In this document: piece after piece, positions 9,157 through 18,455 of the stretch
Numbering within the stretch: position 1 is the stretch's first letter
Layout of the letters: each line of letters starts with the position of its first letter
Source of the DNA: an uncultured Shewanella sp.
GTDB taxonomy: Bacteria > Pseudomonadota > Gammaproteobacteria > Enterobacterales > Shewanellaceae
Direction: 5' to 3'
Length of the DNA: 64,000 bases
Assembly: GCF_947497935.1 (NCBI RefSeq)
Contig: NZ_CANMIO010000001.1
Span: forward strand, 248,001-312,000
Position numbers and translations under genes: made by a program
The notes under the pieces: generated by a model
Databases searched by the model: none
Told to the model about the DNA's origin: nothing
What the model saw: the letters and a program-made list of their open reading frames with translations, nothing else

Positions 9157-11250
9157 TTAAGGATTATCGTTGGTTAAATCGATGGACCAGAGGTCGCTAT
9201 CGGTGAGGGTTTTCTTGGTGGCTGACAATCCGTATAGGCGCTTTTGGGGGCGAAATTGAGCATCAAATTTTGACTCAAGCGGTGTCACTTCTATGTCACC
9301 AAAATCCATATTTAAGTTGAAAATACTGCCATGGCTATCGATCCCCCAAATGGCCTTATCTGATATATCCCAGTTTCTGTCGATAAATAGTTTGTCGCTA
9401 TGTTGGAGCTTTTCTGGGAGCCCTTGCCAATCCCAGCGCCATAAGCCCTTTCTAGTCGAGTCTGTAAACACTATCGCCTTAGCATCTTTTGTTAGTCGGG
9501 CCTGATACATATCAAAGCTGGATAAGTTACTGCTTTGTTCATCAGCGAGTTGATAGTGCTTAAGTTGCCAAGTCTTTCTGTGTATTTGCTGGATAAGCTG
9601 GCTGAACAGCAGGCTGTGGTTATTCTGCCAACCAATAAGGTGAAGAGGCTGCTGGAGTAGCCAGTTGACAGTCACGACTTCAGAGTTTACGTCGAATACC
9701 AGTAAACCATATTGGTTATCTTTTTTGACGATACTCGCCAAATGTCGACTATCAGGAGACCAATTAATATCATAAATTTCATCAAACTCTGTGCCTGGAA
9801 TAGGATTGATGTCATTACCTTGCCTATGCCACAAACTCTTTATATTGGTTCTATTTGATACAAATACAAAACTGGTGGCATCGGGGCTAATTGTCAGTTC
9901 AGTATCAGATGACAGAGACTCGGTTAACGGATAACTGGTATTGAATGACTTTAAATCGATATAGTGACCTTCGTGTTGAACTTGTTGATGGCTAAAAATA
10001 AGCTTTCCGGTTTCTGGCGAGTAACTTAAGTCGTAATAAGCGGGGAAGGCTTCTGTCGTTTTGATTAATTGTTGCTGGCCTTGCTTGTCGTAGGCTGTGA
10101 TGCCTGTTTTGGTAGAAACGAGTAGCTGCTGCCCATTAAACCAATCAAACCCATATATTGCACTTTCAAATGTTGAGATCTGGGTGGTATTGCCATTGAG
10201 GTCGGTAATAAAGACAGCCGTTTCTGTTGGCGCAAACTGTCTTAGAAATGCGATGTATTGGCCGTCAGGTGAAAACTTAGGGTATTTATCTTCAACACCA
10301 ATTACAGATGCAGTGATAAGGGTTTGCTTACTGGTTTTTGGCTGCCAAGTATAGACCCCATGATTATGCTGATCGATATGACTCTGGGTATAAGCAATTA
10401 AATCTGTAGTCGGGTGCCAGTCTAAGCCTAAACTAGTTGATTCTAGTGCTAGCGCTTGTTCCACCTTAGTGTCACTCAGATTTATGATGTTGATATGGTA
10501 TGGGGCGCGGTCATTCATAGCTTCAGCAATAACGGCTAATTTGCTTTTGGTTGCCGAAAATACAGGGAAGGAGTAGCGGACATCGCTCTCACCGATATTC
10601 ATCGCATAGGTTTTTTCGAGTGAGCGTAGCATTAAGGTATTTTTGTTGTGTTGTGACCCGCCGATAAACACAATACTTGAGCCATCACTTGAGACGTCTG
10701 GCATAAAGTTATCAGATTTATCGTAGGTAATGCGCTTAAAAGTGAAGTCTTGGGGGGGATTTTGTGGGGCATGAGCTTGGCCAAAAAATATCATTGCAAA
10801 CAATAACAGGCTAGCAATTGCAGCTAATGTCATTTTATTGCTTGGGCTAATTTCAGTGGCTGATTTAGTTTGCGTCTTAGTATTGTCTGTTTTGTTATCG
10901 CTCTGGGTGAGCTCTGTTGCCGGTAAAACTGTAATTGGTGCGACAACTTTATAACCCACTTTTCTTATGGTCAGGATAAACCTAGGTTGATTCGCGTCTT
11001 CATTGAAAAGGCGCCTTAGGTTTGACATGACGCGGTTTAGCGCATCTTCAGTGACGACTTGGTTAGGCCAGAAAAGCTCAAACAGTTCAGCTCGAGTGAC
11101 CACTTCTCCAGCTCTGCTTGCCAGATATTGTAATATCATCATGGTCTTAGGCTCTAAACGAACCTCTTTATCGCCATTAAAAGCTAAGCTTTTATTGCAA
11201 TCAATTTTCCATTCATGAATTAGAAATAGTTGAGCTAGTTGATTCGGCAT
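9157..11250 (-). CDS. CadC/ToxR-like transmembrane regulator with periplasmic propeller
   Basis: An N-terminal OmpR/PhoB-type winged helix (about 12-105; RLEPKTMMILQYLA, VVTRAELFELFWPN, RKVGYKV) is followed by a polar linker. One transmembrane helix (about 140-157) and a large C-terminal region of repeated blades complete the protein. The blades carry TolB/WD40-like signatures such as MPDVSSDGSSIVF, YPKFSPDGQYIAF and NWSPDSRHLAS. It should sit in the inner membrane with DNA-binding inside and sensor outside, like CadC and ToxR. The stimulus is unknown. It is convergent with the small secreted gene and lies next to the secreted phosphoesterase, which are plausible targets. It ends only 17 bases from its convergent neighbour. 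Confidence 0.87.
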   Translation of the reverse strand: MPNQLAQLFLIHEWKIDCNKSLAFNGDKEVRLEPKTMMILQYLASRAGEVVTRAELFELFWPNQVVTEDALNRVMSNLRRLFNEDANQPRFILTIRKVGYKVVAPITVLPATELTQSDNKTDNTKTQTKSATEISPSNKMTLAAIASLLLFAMIFFGQAHAPQNPPQDFTFKRITYDKSDNFMPDVSSDGSSIVFIGGSQHNKNTLMLRSLEKTYAMNIGESDVRYSFPVFSATKSKLAVIAEAMNDRAPYHINIINLSDTKVEQALALESTSLGLDWHPTTDLIAYTQSHIDQHNHGVYTWQPKTSKQTLITASVIGVEDKYPKFSPDGQYIAFLRQFAPTETAVFITDLNGNTTQISTFESAIYGFDWFNGQQLLVSTKTGITAYDKQGQQQLIKTTEAFPAYYDLSYSPETGKLIFSHQQVQHEGHYIDLKSFNTSYPLTESLSSDTELTISPDATSFVFVSNRTNIKSLWHRQGNDINPIPGTEFDEIYDINWSPDSRHLASIVKKDNQYGLLVFDVNSEVVTVNWLLQQPLHLIGWQNNHSLLFSQLIQQIHRKTWQLKHYQLADEQSSNLSSFDMYQARLTKDAKAIVFTDSTRKGLWRWDWQGLPEKLQHSDKLFIDRNWDISDKAIWGIDSHGSIFNLNMDFGDIEVTPLESKFDAQFRPQKRLYGLSATKKTLTDSDLWSIDLTNDNP

Positions 11251-11487
11251 ATTGTTTCTTGGCTTTAATCACCATATTTTTATTATGTTTCATTAAATCA
11301 CTAGTTATTAAAGCAGAGCAATAACTATTTGTTTACAATTTAAGAGCTGCAGCGAGTATGGAAATCATCAATAGCGAGTTTATTTGTGAGTCACTTTTCA
11401 GCAATTATATAGCTGCTTGCGTAGATAGTTTTACTAATAGTGCGGCTGTCGCTACACTCCACTCAATTGCCGTTATTAGTCCATATT

Positions 11488-12723
11488 ATGAAATTCTCCG
11501 AGCTAAACCTTTGCACCGAAATCTTATCTAACCTACCCAATAATCTGGTTGCCGCTACTGACATTCAAAGGCTTGCCATCCCTGCCGTCCTCGCAGGAAA
11601 AGACCTACTGGCGCTAGCGCAAACCGGCAGTGGTAAAACTTTTGCCTTTGCTTTGCCACTGCTGCAAAGCATCATTAAAGATGATGCTAATAACTGCGCG
11701 ATTAAGGCGTTGGTGATAGTGCCTACTCGGGAGTTAGCACAGCAGGTCGGCGAGGTGCTCCAATCAGTGTCTGCTAGTATTGAAGTGGCTGTTTTATGTG
11801 GTGGGGTTGATAAAGCTGAGCAGATCCGAGGATTAGAGAGCAATCCTCAACTCGTGGTGGCAACACCTGGCAGGCTATTAGATCTATTACGTGAACAGCA
11901 GCTGTCACTTGAGTCGGTAAAGCAGTTAGTACTCGATGAGGCTGATAGGTTAATGGAGATGGGCTTTTGGCCCGATCTTGAATGCATACTTAAGTTTATT
12001 CCGAGTCAGCGACAGACCCTGTTATTTTCGGCAACCCTCGCGCCAGCATTAAATGAAAAGGCGCTTGGTTTGTTACGCGCTCCTGTAAAGGTTGAAGCGC
12101 ATGCGGCTAATAGTGTGGTCTCTGATATCAATGAGTCGCTTTATTTGGTCAATAAAGGTGATAAAGCTAGGGCGTTAACCGCACTTATTCAACAACATCA
12201 ATGGTCGCAGGTTTTGGTGTTTATCAATGCAAAAGATGACGCCGATAAACTCGCTAAACGACTGGTTAAAGCTGGCATTAATGCGAGCGCTTTGCACGGT
12301 GATAAAGACCAGTTAGATAGACAGCAAACATTAGCCGATTTTAAAGCCCTAAAATTACCGGTTTTAGTCACGACAGATCTTTTGTCTCGTGGTATTCATG
12401 TCGATGCTTTGCCGGTTGTTATCAATCTGGATTTACCAAGTAGCGCTCCTGTATACGTACATCGTATTGGCCGCACTGCGCGAGCGGGAGATGAGGGCCT
12501 AGCGATTTCCTTAGTGTGTCATGGCGAAGCCGATAGCCTAAAGGCGATTGAGATGCTAACTCAGCGAGAGTTTAAACTTGAAACTCTTCAAGGATTTGAG
12601 GTGACTGATAAACCTTCATCGGGTGAGAGTAAAAGGGCGCCACGGGATAAGAAGGCCAATCGCCGCAGCCTCAATAAACGCAGCGCCAAAGATTTTGCCG
12701 CCAAAAGGCCAAGACGCACTTAA
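11488..12723 (+). CDS. DEAD-box RNA helicase
   Basis: An ATP-dependent RNA helicase (411 residues from the ATG chosen here). It shows the Q-motif region, motif I AQTGSGKT, motif Ia PTRELAQQ, motif II DEAD, motif III SAT, motif V-like TTDLLSRGIHVDALP and motif VI HRIGRTARAG. A short basic tail follows (KRAPRDKK and onward), which probably binds RNA. The frame is open upstream to a GTG at 11440. The ATG at 11488 is preferred because the protein then begins like other family members, with MKFSELNLC. Neither start has a clear ribosome binding site. A second DEAD-box helicase is encoded at 33079-34377. The role is likely ribosome assembly or RNA turnover. Confidence 0.92.
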   Translation: MKFSELNLCTEILSNLPNNLVAATDIQRLAIPAVLAGKDLLALAQTGSGKTFAFALPLLQSIIKDDANNCAIKALVIVPTRELAQQVGEVLQSVSASIEVAVLCGGVDKAEQIRGLESNPQLVVATPGRLLDLLREQQLSLESVKQLVLDEADRLMEMGFWPDLECILKFIPSQRQTLLFSATLAPALNEKALGLLRAPVKVEAHAANSVVSDINESLYLVNKGDKARALTALIQQHQWSQVLVFINAKDDADKLAKRLVKAGINASALHGDKDQLDRQQTLADFKALKLPVLVTTDLLSRGIHVDALPVVINLDLPSSAPVYVHRIGRTARAGDEGLAISLVCHGEADSLKAIEMLTQREFKLETLQGFEVTDKPSSGESKRAPRDKKANRRSLNKRSAKDFAAKRPRRT

Positions 12724-12791
12724 GCGGCATCAATCTAATTTGATGGGCTATTAACAGCTGCTGTTTACGGCTTTGGAAATAGAGAGAGTAA

Positions 12792-13700
12792 ATGGATCAA
12801 CTAGGTGCAATGAAAGCCTTTGTCCGAGTGGTACAAACTGGTAGCTTCTCTGCTGCAGCGAGGGAGCAAAATAGCACTCAGGCGACAATCAGCAAGAAAG
12901 TCGCTGCGCTGGAGAATTTACTCGGCGCCAAGCTACTCACTCGTAGCAGTCGTGAACTTTCGATGACAGAAGTCGGAGCGGTTTATTATGAAAACTGTGT
13001 GGCGATTATCGGTGAACTCGATGAAGCTGAGGCACTAGTACGCTCTCAGCAAGCTTCACCGAAAGGCGTTTTACGTGTTGCGGCACCAGTGGTATTTGGC
13101 TGTCAGTTTATTGCGCCTATCTTGAGTGACTTTCTTAAAAACTACCCAGAGATAAAAGTGGATCTGATGCTTAGTGATAAGCATGTCGATCTGGTTGCCG
13201 AAGGTGTAGATGTTGCTATTCGTGCTAAGCAACTTGAGGACTCCTCCTTGGTGGCAAGGCATTTATTCGATAACCCTTTGGTGACGGTAGCCTCGCCCCA
13301 ATACCTAAATTGTTTTGGTGAGCCTGAAGCGCCTTTAGATCTGAAGCCCCATAACTGTATCGTCTATTCGATGTTGAAGTCGGTCAATATCTGGCACTTT
13401 CAACAAGCTGGTGGAAGTGGTGACGATATTTCGGTGCCTGTGAGCGGTAATTGCCGCTGCGATAATGGTGAGGCGATATTGCAGCTTGTTCTTGATGGTG
13501 TCGGCATTGCTCAGCTACCGATCTGGATGGTCGATGAATATATTGAGCAAGGCAAGCTGATAAGAGTCATGGCGGGTTACAGCTCTAATCCCTTGCCCTT
13601 TAATGCTATCTATCCTCAGAGTCGCTATGTGCCGTTAAAGGTGCGTAGTTTTATTGATTACCTAAAGCAGCGCTTAGCGGAAGACTCAAGCTACCGTTAA
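12792..13700 (+). CDS. LysR-family transcriptional regulator
   Basis: A 302-residue LysR-type regulator. The N-terminal winged helix-turn-helix (about 1-60: GSFSAAAREQNSTQATISKKVAALE) is followed by a periplasmic-binding-protein-like effector domain. The sequence resembles the CrgA-like subgroup that often regulates redox or aromatic-compound genes. It lies 68 bases after the helicase gene and is convergent with a peroxiredoxin-like gene. Its target cannot be named, and no divergent partner is present. AGAGAG precedes the ATG. Confidence 0.92.
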   Translation: MDQLGAMKAFVRVVQTGSFSAAAREQNSTQATISKKVAALENLLGAKLLTRSSRELSMTEVGAVYYENCVAIIGELDEAEALVRSQQASPKGVLRVAAPVVFGCQFIAPILSDFLKNYPEIKVDLMLSDKHVDLVAEGVDVAIRAKQLEDSSLVARHLFDNPLVTVASPQYLNCFGEPEAPLDLKPHNCIVYSMLKSVNIWHFQQAGGSGDDISVPVSGNCRCDNGEAILQLVLDGVGIAQLPIWMVDEYIEQGKLIRVMAGYSSNPLPFNAIYPQSRYVPLKVRSFIDYLKQRLAEDSSYR

Positions 13701-13720
13701 GCGATGCCATAGCTCAAAGA

Positions 13721-14254
13721 CTAACTATAAGTACCACGGATAGGGTAATTATTCTCAGGATCACGAATAAAGGATAGACCTGACAGAAGTGTTGCCAGTT
13801 CTGGACGCGCAAACGGGCCATTGGAAATATCAATAAGTTGCACTGTGCCTTGGTCGTTGATAACAAACAAGCCGGGCTCGGCAAACGGGTGGTCAGTTTC
13901 CTTTTCTGAACGCGGATGAGAGATATAAAGCCCCAACTGCTGCATATTCTCAATAGTGAGGTTGTAAGCGATAGGGAAGCTGACCGTTAAGTTGGTCTTA
14001 TGAAACTGTGCTTGCTCAAGAGAGTCCGCAGAGGCAGCAACTATGTCTATGCCCAATTTTAGAAAATCAGCCGCTAATTTCTCCACTTCATTGAGGTAAC
14101 GCGTGCAGAGTGGGCAGTGCTTGCCCCGATAAATAATCACTAAGCGCCAATCACAACCTGAATCGGGCGTACCAAGTGAGATTGACTCCCCAGTTAAGGT
14201 GGGCAGTTGAATGTCAGGAAATGGTGCTCCTGCAGTAAACTTCATTGATGACAT
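13721..14254 (-). CDS. peroxiredoxin-like (AhpC/TSA) protein
   Basis: A 177-residue thioredoxin-fold protein of the AhpC/TSA superfamily. The active-site region reads YRGKHCPLCTRYL, with a CxxC arrangement in place of the single peroxidatic cysteine of typical 2-Cys peroxiredoxins. Strands and helices then follow the fold (DIVAASADS, FPIAYNL, PGLFVIND). It has no signal peptide and is presumably cytoplasmic. AAGGA lies about 6 bases before the ATG. It is downstream of an NTF2-like gene on the same strand (97-bp gap), so the two may be co-transcribed. Peroxide reduction is likely but not proven by the sequence. Confidence 0.85.
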   Translation of the reverse strand: MSSMKFTAGAPFPDIQLPTLTGESISLGTPDSGCDWRLVIIYRGKHCPLCTRYLNEVEKLAADFLKLGIDIVAASADSLEQAQFHKTNLTVSFPIAYNLTIENMQQLGLYISHPRSEKETDHPFAEPGLFVINDQGTVQLIDISNGPFARPELATLLSGLSFIRDPENNYPIRGTYS

Positions 14255-14351
14255 ATCATTATCCTTCTTGGCTAGCTAGCCAATAATGTGTACTTTTTTA
14301 TTAAGGATGAAGGAGCGATGACGGCCTTCATCAGTTATTTCAGTCACAAGG

Positions 14352-14888
14352 TTAGATTGAAATGTAATTGTAGCTGTCATCTTGATGATTGCGTTTACCG
14401 CGGTATTTATCACTGAAATTGTCGGCCCAAATCGCTGTGGCATTTTGGTTTTGGTTCCAGTCAAATACCGTAGAGCGATGTTTAATTTTCCATACCCCAG
14501 CGCGACGTTGGAAGCGAAAGTGATGTCGCCCGCCTAGAATGCCCTCTTTATCAACACCGTCTTCTTCGTGTACATGATAGGCCCAGACATAAGCCTCTGC
14601 GGTAGCTGTATCACCATCGATCTCGATAAGGGGATTACTAATTCTGTGCTGCGTGGTTTTTAAGGCTCTAAAGCCTTCCATTGCAGGTTCAACAAATTGA
14701 TGAGCGTTATCATTGTAAAAGAACAGATCTGGGAAAATGGGATCTTGATGTTCTTCAACCGCATCTTCCCAGTAGGTGGATTTCATCAGTTCACCATCGA
14801 CTCGGTCCAATGCTCGAGCAAACTTATACATAAGTTCTGTCATCTCTTGCTTGTCTAATAACTGTTGAAGTTTTTGCTGCATATCCAT
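14352..14888 (-). CDS. SnoaL/NTF2-like protein
   Basis: A 178-residue alpha+beta barrel protein of the SnoaL-like (NTF2) superfamily. A helical start (LLDKQEMTELMYKFARALDRVDGE) is followed by strands with HRISNPLIEIDGDTATAEAYVWAYHV and the C-terminal GVWKIKHRSTVFDWNQ. The frame extends upstream to 14936, but GAGGA about 8 bases before the ATG at 14888 (MDMQQKL) favours this start. Related proteins include hydroxysteroid dehydratase-like enzymes and many of unknown function, so the activity is unresolved. It is probably co-transcribed with the downstream peroxiredoxin-like gene. Confidence 0.82.
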   Translation of the reverse strand: MDMQQKLQQLLDKQEMTELMYKFARALDRVDGELMKSTYWEDAVEEHQDPIFPDLFFYNDNAHQFVEPAMEGFRALKTTQHRISNPLIEIDGDTATAEAYVWAYHVHEEDGVDKEGILGGRHHFRFQRRAGVWKIKHRSTVFDWNQNQNATAIWADNFSDKYRGKRNHQDDSYNYISI

Positions 14889-15155
14889 GGTATCAATCCT
14901 CATTATCTTTGATGTACTTAAATAGGGCTGGGGCAAAGGTTATTGCGCTAGCGCTTAATTCTTTGAGCGAGCCTTTAAAGCGATGAGGAGATATTAACTA
15001 TTCACTTTTATTTTGATAACTAGGCTTGAGCCTATACCAGCTATTCCATTACGGAATAGAACAGAAAGGGGAGTGGCGCGGACAGGTAGCAACCAAGACT
15101 GCTTGGCAAGTTACTTTCTTTTTTAGCACTTACTTGGGTTACTTACTTTTTAGTG

Positions 15156-15410
15156 TTATTTGTTTTTTGGTAGGTCTCTCGCGCCTAAAAGACGACCGAA
15201 AAAATATGACAGGCCGATGGTTTTGCGTAGGTGTTCGGCCCAAAATGCACCGGCAATAAAACCGACAGCAGTCCACAGTGGCACCATATTTGAGTAGATT
15301 TGCTCGGATTGCAGACTAATTATCACCCCAATAAAAGCGCCTACTAAACTCGGTGACGCGGCAATTGCCAGCCATTGTAAAGCGTGTACAAACCCTGCAA
15401 TAAACTTCAT
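15156..15410 (-). CDS. small membrane protein of unknown function
   Basis: An 84-residue hydrophobic protein with two or three predicted transmembrane segments (about 6-30, 42-58 and a weaker one near 65-78) and a charged C-terminus. AAGGA six bases before the ATG supports it as a real gene. No family is recognised. It stands alone between the NTF2-like gene and the divergent exporter gene. An overlapping open frame on the opposite strand (15026-15259) looks like a shadow. Confidence 0.62.
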   Translation of the reverse strand: MKFIAGFVHALQWLAIAASPSLVGAFIGVIISLQSEQIYSNMVPLWTAVGFIAGAFWAEHLRKTIGLSYFFGRLLGARDLPKNK

Positions 15411-15723
15411 AGATTATCCTTAATCTCACTTTGTGATTCAGAATACATTATCACAGCTGGATATTTGGTGTTGGTTGTTTTCCATACAATCAAAGGGTTG
15501 CTTCCATCAAATAAGATAAGTTTAAGTGATAAAAAATTAATCGCTCACATAGGTCAATTTATTAGCTGGTGAGTTCTCAATATTGCGGATATACTCCGCG
15601 CTCGCGCCAATAGAGGTTGGTCATTATACAGAGTTCTGCTTGGAGACTAATGAGTCTTTCCAGGGGAAATAATGATATGCAGTAGAGGGATAGGTGTGTT
15701 TTTAGTTTTTAGAAAGGTGCTAA
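15411..15723. other. 313-bp divergent intergenic region
   Basis: This separates the small membrane protein from the PaeA-like gene. One short hairpin (GCGGA-TATAC-TCCGC, 15585-15599) is visible. No RNA gene or credible coding frame was recognised. It presumably contains both promoters. Confidence 0.5.
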
Positions 15724-17046
15724 ATGAGCTTCTTTGATAATGCTGTGATTATATTACTCCTAATTGGAGTGAGTTGTTTTTTTTCGATGTCAGAAATTGC
15801 CTTAGCGGCTGGGCGCAAAATTCGCCTACGTCAGCTCGCGGCTGAAGGTGATATCCGAGCTAACAAGGTGCTGTTACTGCAAGAGCAACCAGGTAACTTC
15901 TTTACTGTGGTACAGATAGGTCTAAATGCCGTGGCGATTATGGGTGGTATTGTGGGTGAGTCGGCTTTTACTCCTCATATTCACGCATTTCTATCGACTT
16001 GGTTGACCGGCCCTTGGCTAGATAAAACCAGCTTCTTATTATCATTTTTGATTGTAACCAGTCTGTTTATCTTGATTGCCGATCTCATCCCTAAACGTTT
16101 AGCGATGGCTTTTCCTGAAAAAGTGGCCATGACCTTTGTTGGCCCTATGATGGTCTGCATCGTGGTGCTAAAACCTCTCGTATGGTTTTTTAATGGCTCG
16201 GCTAACTTTGTTTTTCGCGTGTTTCAAGTTCAGACCGCACGTAACGATGCCGTGACCTCTGATGATATCTATGCTGTGATGGATGCGGGCGCAGAAGCGG
16301 GCGTGCTCGATAAAGGCGATCAGCTGATGATGGAAAAAGTGTTTGAGATGCAAACCATCCCTGTGACTGCGGCGATGACGGCACGTGAAAGCTTGGCTTA
16401 CTTCCTATTACAAGATAGTGAAGAGGAAATTAGAACCAAGATTGCAGAGCAGCCCCACTCAAACTTCTTGGTTTGTGATGAGCAGTTAGACACTGTTGTG
16501 GGTATCGTTAATGCCAAAAAATTACTGATTTGCCTCATTAACGGTGAAAGTATAAGCCTTACCGATAAAAAACTGGTGACCAACTGCTTTATCATTCCTG
16601 ACACATTAAGCCTGTCAGAATCGATGGATTACTTTAAGAACAGTCGCGCAGATTTCGCGATAGTGATGAATGAATACTCTTTGGTTGTGGGCGTTGTGAC
16701 GGCAAAAGATCTGCAAGACGCGGTGATGGGCGCTTGGTCTTTGCCTGAGAGTGAAGAGCAGATTATCGCTCGCGATGAGCGCTCTTGGTTGATGGATGGC
16801 GTAACACCTATCACCGATGTGATGCGTGCGCTGGATATTGAAGAGTTTCCGCAAAACCATAACTATGAAACCATTGCCGGTTTTATGATGTTTATGCTGC
16901 GTAAGATCCCGAAGTGCACCGATTCAGTCAATCATGCTGGCTTTAAGTTTGAAGTGGTGGATGTGGATAGTTACAAGGTGGATCAGCTTTTAGTTACGCG
17001 CATCGATGAGTCGATTAAGGCAGAGGAGCTAGAGGTTAAGGCTTAG
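15724..17046 (+). CDS. paeA: PaeA/YtfL-like CNNM-CBS transporter (hemolysin family)
   Basis: A 440-residue inner-membrane protein. The CNNM domain has about four membrane segments (about 5-24, 60-80, 98-118, 131-150), then a CBS pair (about 205-335) and a C-terminal CorC/HlyC domain. The N-terminus (FFSMSEIALAAGRKIRL, FFTVVQIGLNAVAIMGGIVG) closely resembles E. coli YtfL, renamed PaeA, which exports cadaverine and putrescine. The orthology is inferred from that resemblance; other family members handle magnesium or cobalt. AAAGG lies 6 bases before the ATG. It appears monocistronic, with a strong hairpin after the stop. Confidence 0.85.
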   Translation: MSFFDNAVIILLLIGVSCFFSMSEIALAAGRKIRLRQLAAEGDIRANKVLLLQEQPGNFFTVVQIGLNAVAIMGGIVGESAFTPHIHAFLSTWLTGPWLDKTSFLLSFLIVTSLFILIADLIPKRLAMAFPEKVAMTFVGPMMVCIVVLKPLVWFFNGSANFVFRVFQVQTARNDAVTSDDIYAVMDAGAEAGVLDKGDQLMMEKVFEMQTIPVTAAMTARESLAYFLLQDSEEEIRTKIAEQPHSNFLVCDEQLDTVVGIVNAKKLLICLINGESISLTDKKLVTNCFIIPDTLSLSESMDYFKNSRADFAIVMNEYSLVVGVVTAKDLQDAVMGAWSLPESEEQIIARDERSWLMDGVTPITDVMRALDIEEFPQNHNYETIAGFMMFMLRKIPKCTDSVNHAGFKFEVVDVDSYKVDQLLVTRIDESIKAEELEVKA

Positions 17047-17097
17047 CTTTATTTGCTAATTCTTAAAGCCAGCCTCTGCAGCGCTTGGATCTAGTCT

Positions 17098-17123
17098 AAG
17101 GTGAGTCAAATCTGACTCACCTT
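17098..17123. terminator. terminator-like hairpin between convergent genes
   Basis: AAGGTGAGTCA (17098-17108) and TGACTCACCTT (17113-17123) form an 11-bp perfect stem with a 4-base loop. It lies between the PaeA-like gene and the convergent EAL gene. The downstream T-run is weak (CAATCTTT), so it may be a poor or rho-assisted terminator. Confidence 0.6.
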
Positions 17124-17225
17124 CAATCTTTACTTATTGCCGAATCGAAATTTACAACTATCAATTCTTAACTCTCTGCTTCAACAATCTACTCCTATTC
17201 ACTATTTTCCACACTGTTTAAGGTA

Positions 17226-18455
17226 TTAGGCGTGATAACTAGCTAGCTTTTGCTGCAACTGATGCTTATCAACTTTGACTAGCCAGCTTTGGTGCCAATC
17301 ACTTAAGCGTTCAACAGGCATTGGCGCGGCAATGTAATAGCCTTGTGCTAAGGTGCAGCCTAATGACTGTAATCGTTGCCACAGCGCTTGGGTTTCGACG
17401 CCTTCGGCTACTGATTTTAGCTCGAGTCGGCTACTCAACAATAAGCAAGCCTCTACAATCGCGGCTGCCGTTTTGCTGTGTTCCATGGCTTTAATAAAGC
17501 TCATGTCTAGCTTAAGTGAATCGAAAGGTAAGGTGTCTAGCAAGGTTAGGGATGAGTAACCGGTACCAAAATCATCGATGGATAGCTTAAAGCCGTGCAT
17601 CGCTAAGCGTGAAGCCGACTCCAATGCTCTGCCTGTATTTTCTAAAGCATCTGATTCGGTAATTTCAAAATACACTTGGCTGGATAGTTTGGGCTGAAGT
17701 TTAGCTAAATCCAACACCTTGTCGACGAAGTGGCTATGCATTAAGGTCGTTGGCGTGATGTTAATTGCCACTGTTCGACCTGCAAGTTCCGCTTGGTGCT
17801 GCAGGATATAATTAACACTCAAGAGTGCTAACTCGGCATCCTTCTGCATCTTGCTCAATTGAGGCAGAAAACTGGTTGGCGGCAATACCCCTAAGACAGG
17901 GTGGACAAAGCGGATAAGGGCCTCACACGATTGCCACTCGGCGCTATCTAATGCGACCAAAGGTTGGAAGTAAGGCTTTATCCAGCCTTGTTCAAGGGCG
18001 TGCTCAAGTTCTTTCTCGGTGAAGGTTTTACTCTTTACTGAGTGATTTCCTGTGAACGATGAGTCAGTAAGACTCTCGACATAGGCCAAGTGTAATAGCT
18101 CTTTTAGTATATTTATTTTTACTGGCTTGCTAATCGCACCAATCACTTTTAAGCGATAACTCATACACATTTTCTGTACGGTATCGAGTACGATCTGATT
18201 GCTGGCACTGGTGATAATGATGGAGCCAGTAAACATCAGTTCACTGATGTGACTCAAGAAGGTGATACCGTCCATCTCCGGCATTTTTAGATCGCACAGC
18301 AGTACATCTGGTTTGAAGTCTGCCATAATCTTTAGCGCCTCAACACCAGAGGCAGCAGTTCGAATCTGCGAAATCTTAGGTGTTGTGATCAGTTCTAGCT
18401 GCATTTGCATCGCTTCGCGCTGAAACAGATGATCTTCTATCAGTAAGATTTTCAT
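17226..18455 (-). CDS. response regulator with EAL c-di-GMP phosphodiesterase domain
   Basis: A 409-residue two-domain protein. The receiver (1-125) has phospho-acceptor D55 in VLLCDLKMPEMDG. The EAL domain (about 145-395) retains E178 in EALIR, N232 in INIT, E264 in FEITES, the D294-D295 pair in IDDFGTGYSS, K315 and AEGVET. It should therefore hydrolyse cyclic di-GMP when switched by phosphorylation. Its ATG overlaps the stop of the upstream hybrid kinase by 4 bases (ATGA), indicating translational coupling and a dedicated phosphorelay. Confidence 0.93.
   Translation of the reverse strand: MKILLIEDHLFQREAMQMQLELITTPKISQIRTAASGVEALKIMADFKPDVLLCDLKMPEMDGITFLSHISELMFTGSIIITSASNQIVLDTVQKMCMSYRLKVIGAISKPVKINILKELLHLAYVESLTDSSFTGNHSVKSKTFTEKELEHALEQGWIKPYFQPLVALDSAEWQSCEALIRFVHPVLGVLPPTSFLPQLSKMQKDAELALLSVNYILQHQAELAGRTVAINITPTTLMHSHFVDKVLDLAKLQPKLSSQVYFEITESDALENTGRALESASRLAMHGFKLSIDDFGTGYSSLTLLDTLPFDSLKLDMSFIKAMEHSKTAAAIVEACLLLSSRLELKSVAEGVETQALWQRLQSLGCTLAQGYYIAAPMPVERLSDWHQSWLVKVDKHQLQQKLASYHA

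Noticed and set aside
15026..15259. 77-codon plus-strand frame
   Set aside because: It overlaps the small membrane-protein gene on the other strand, has no ribosome binding site, and its hydrophobic stretch mirrors AT-rich DNA.
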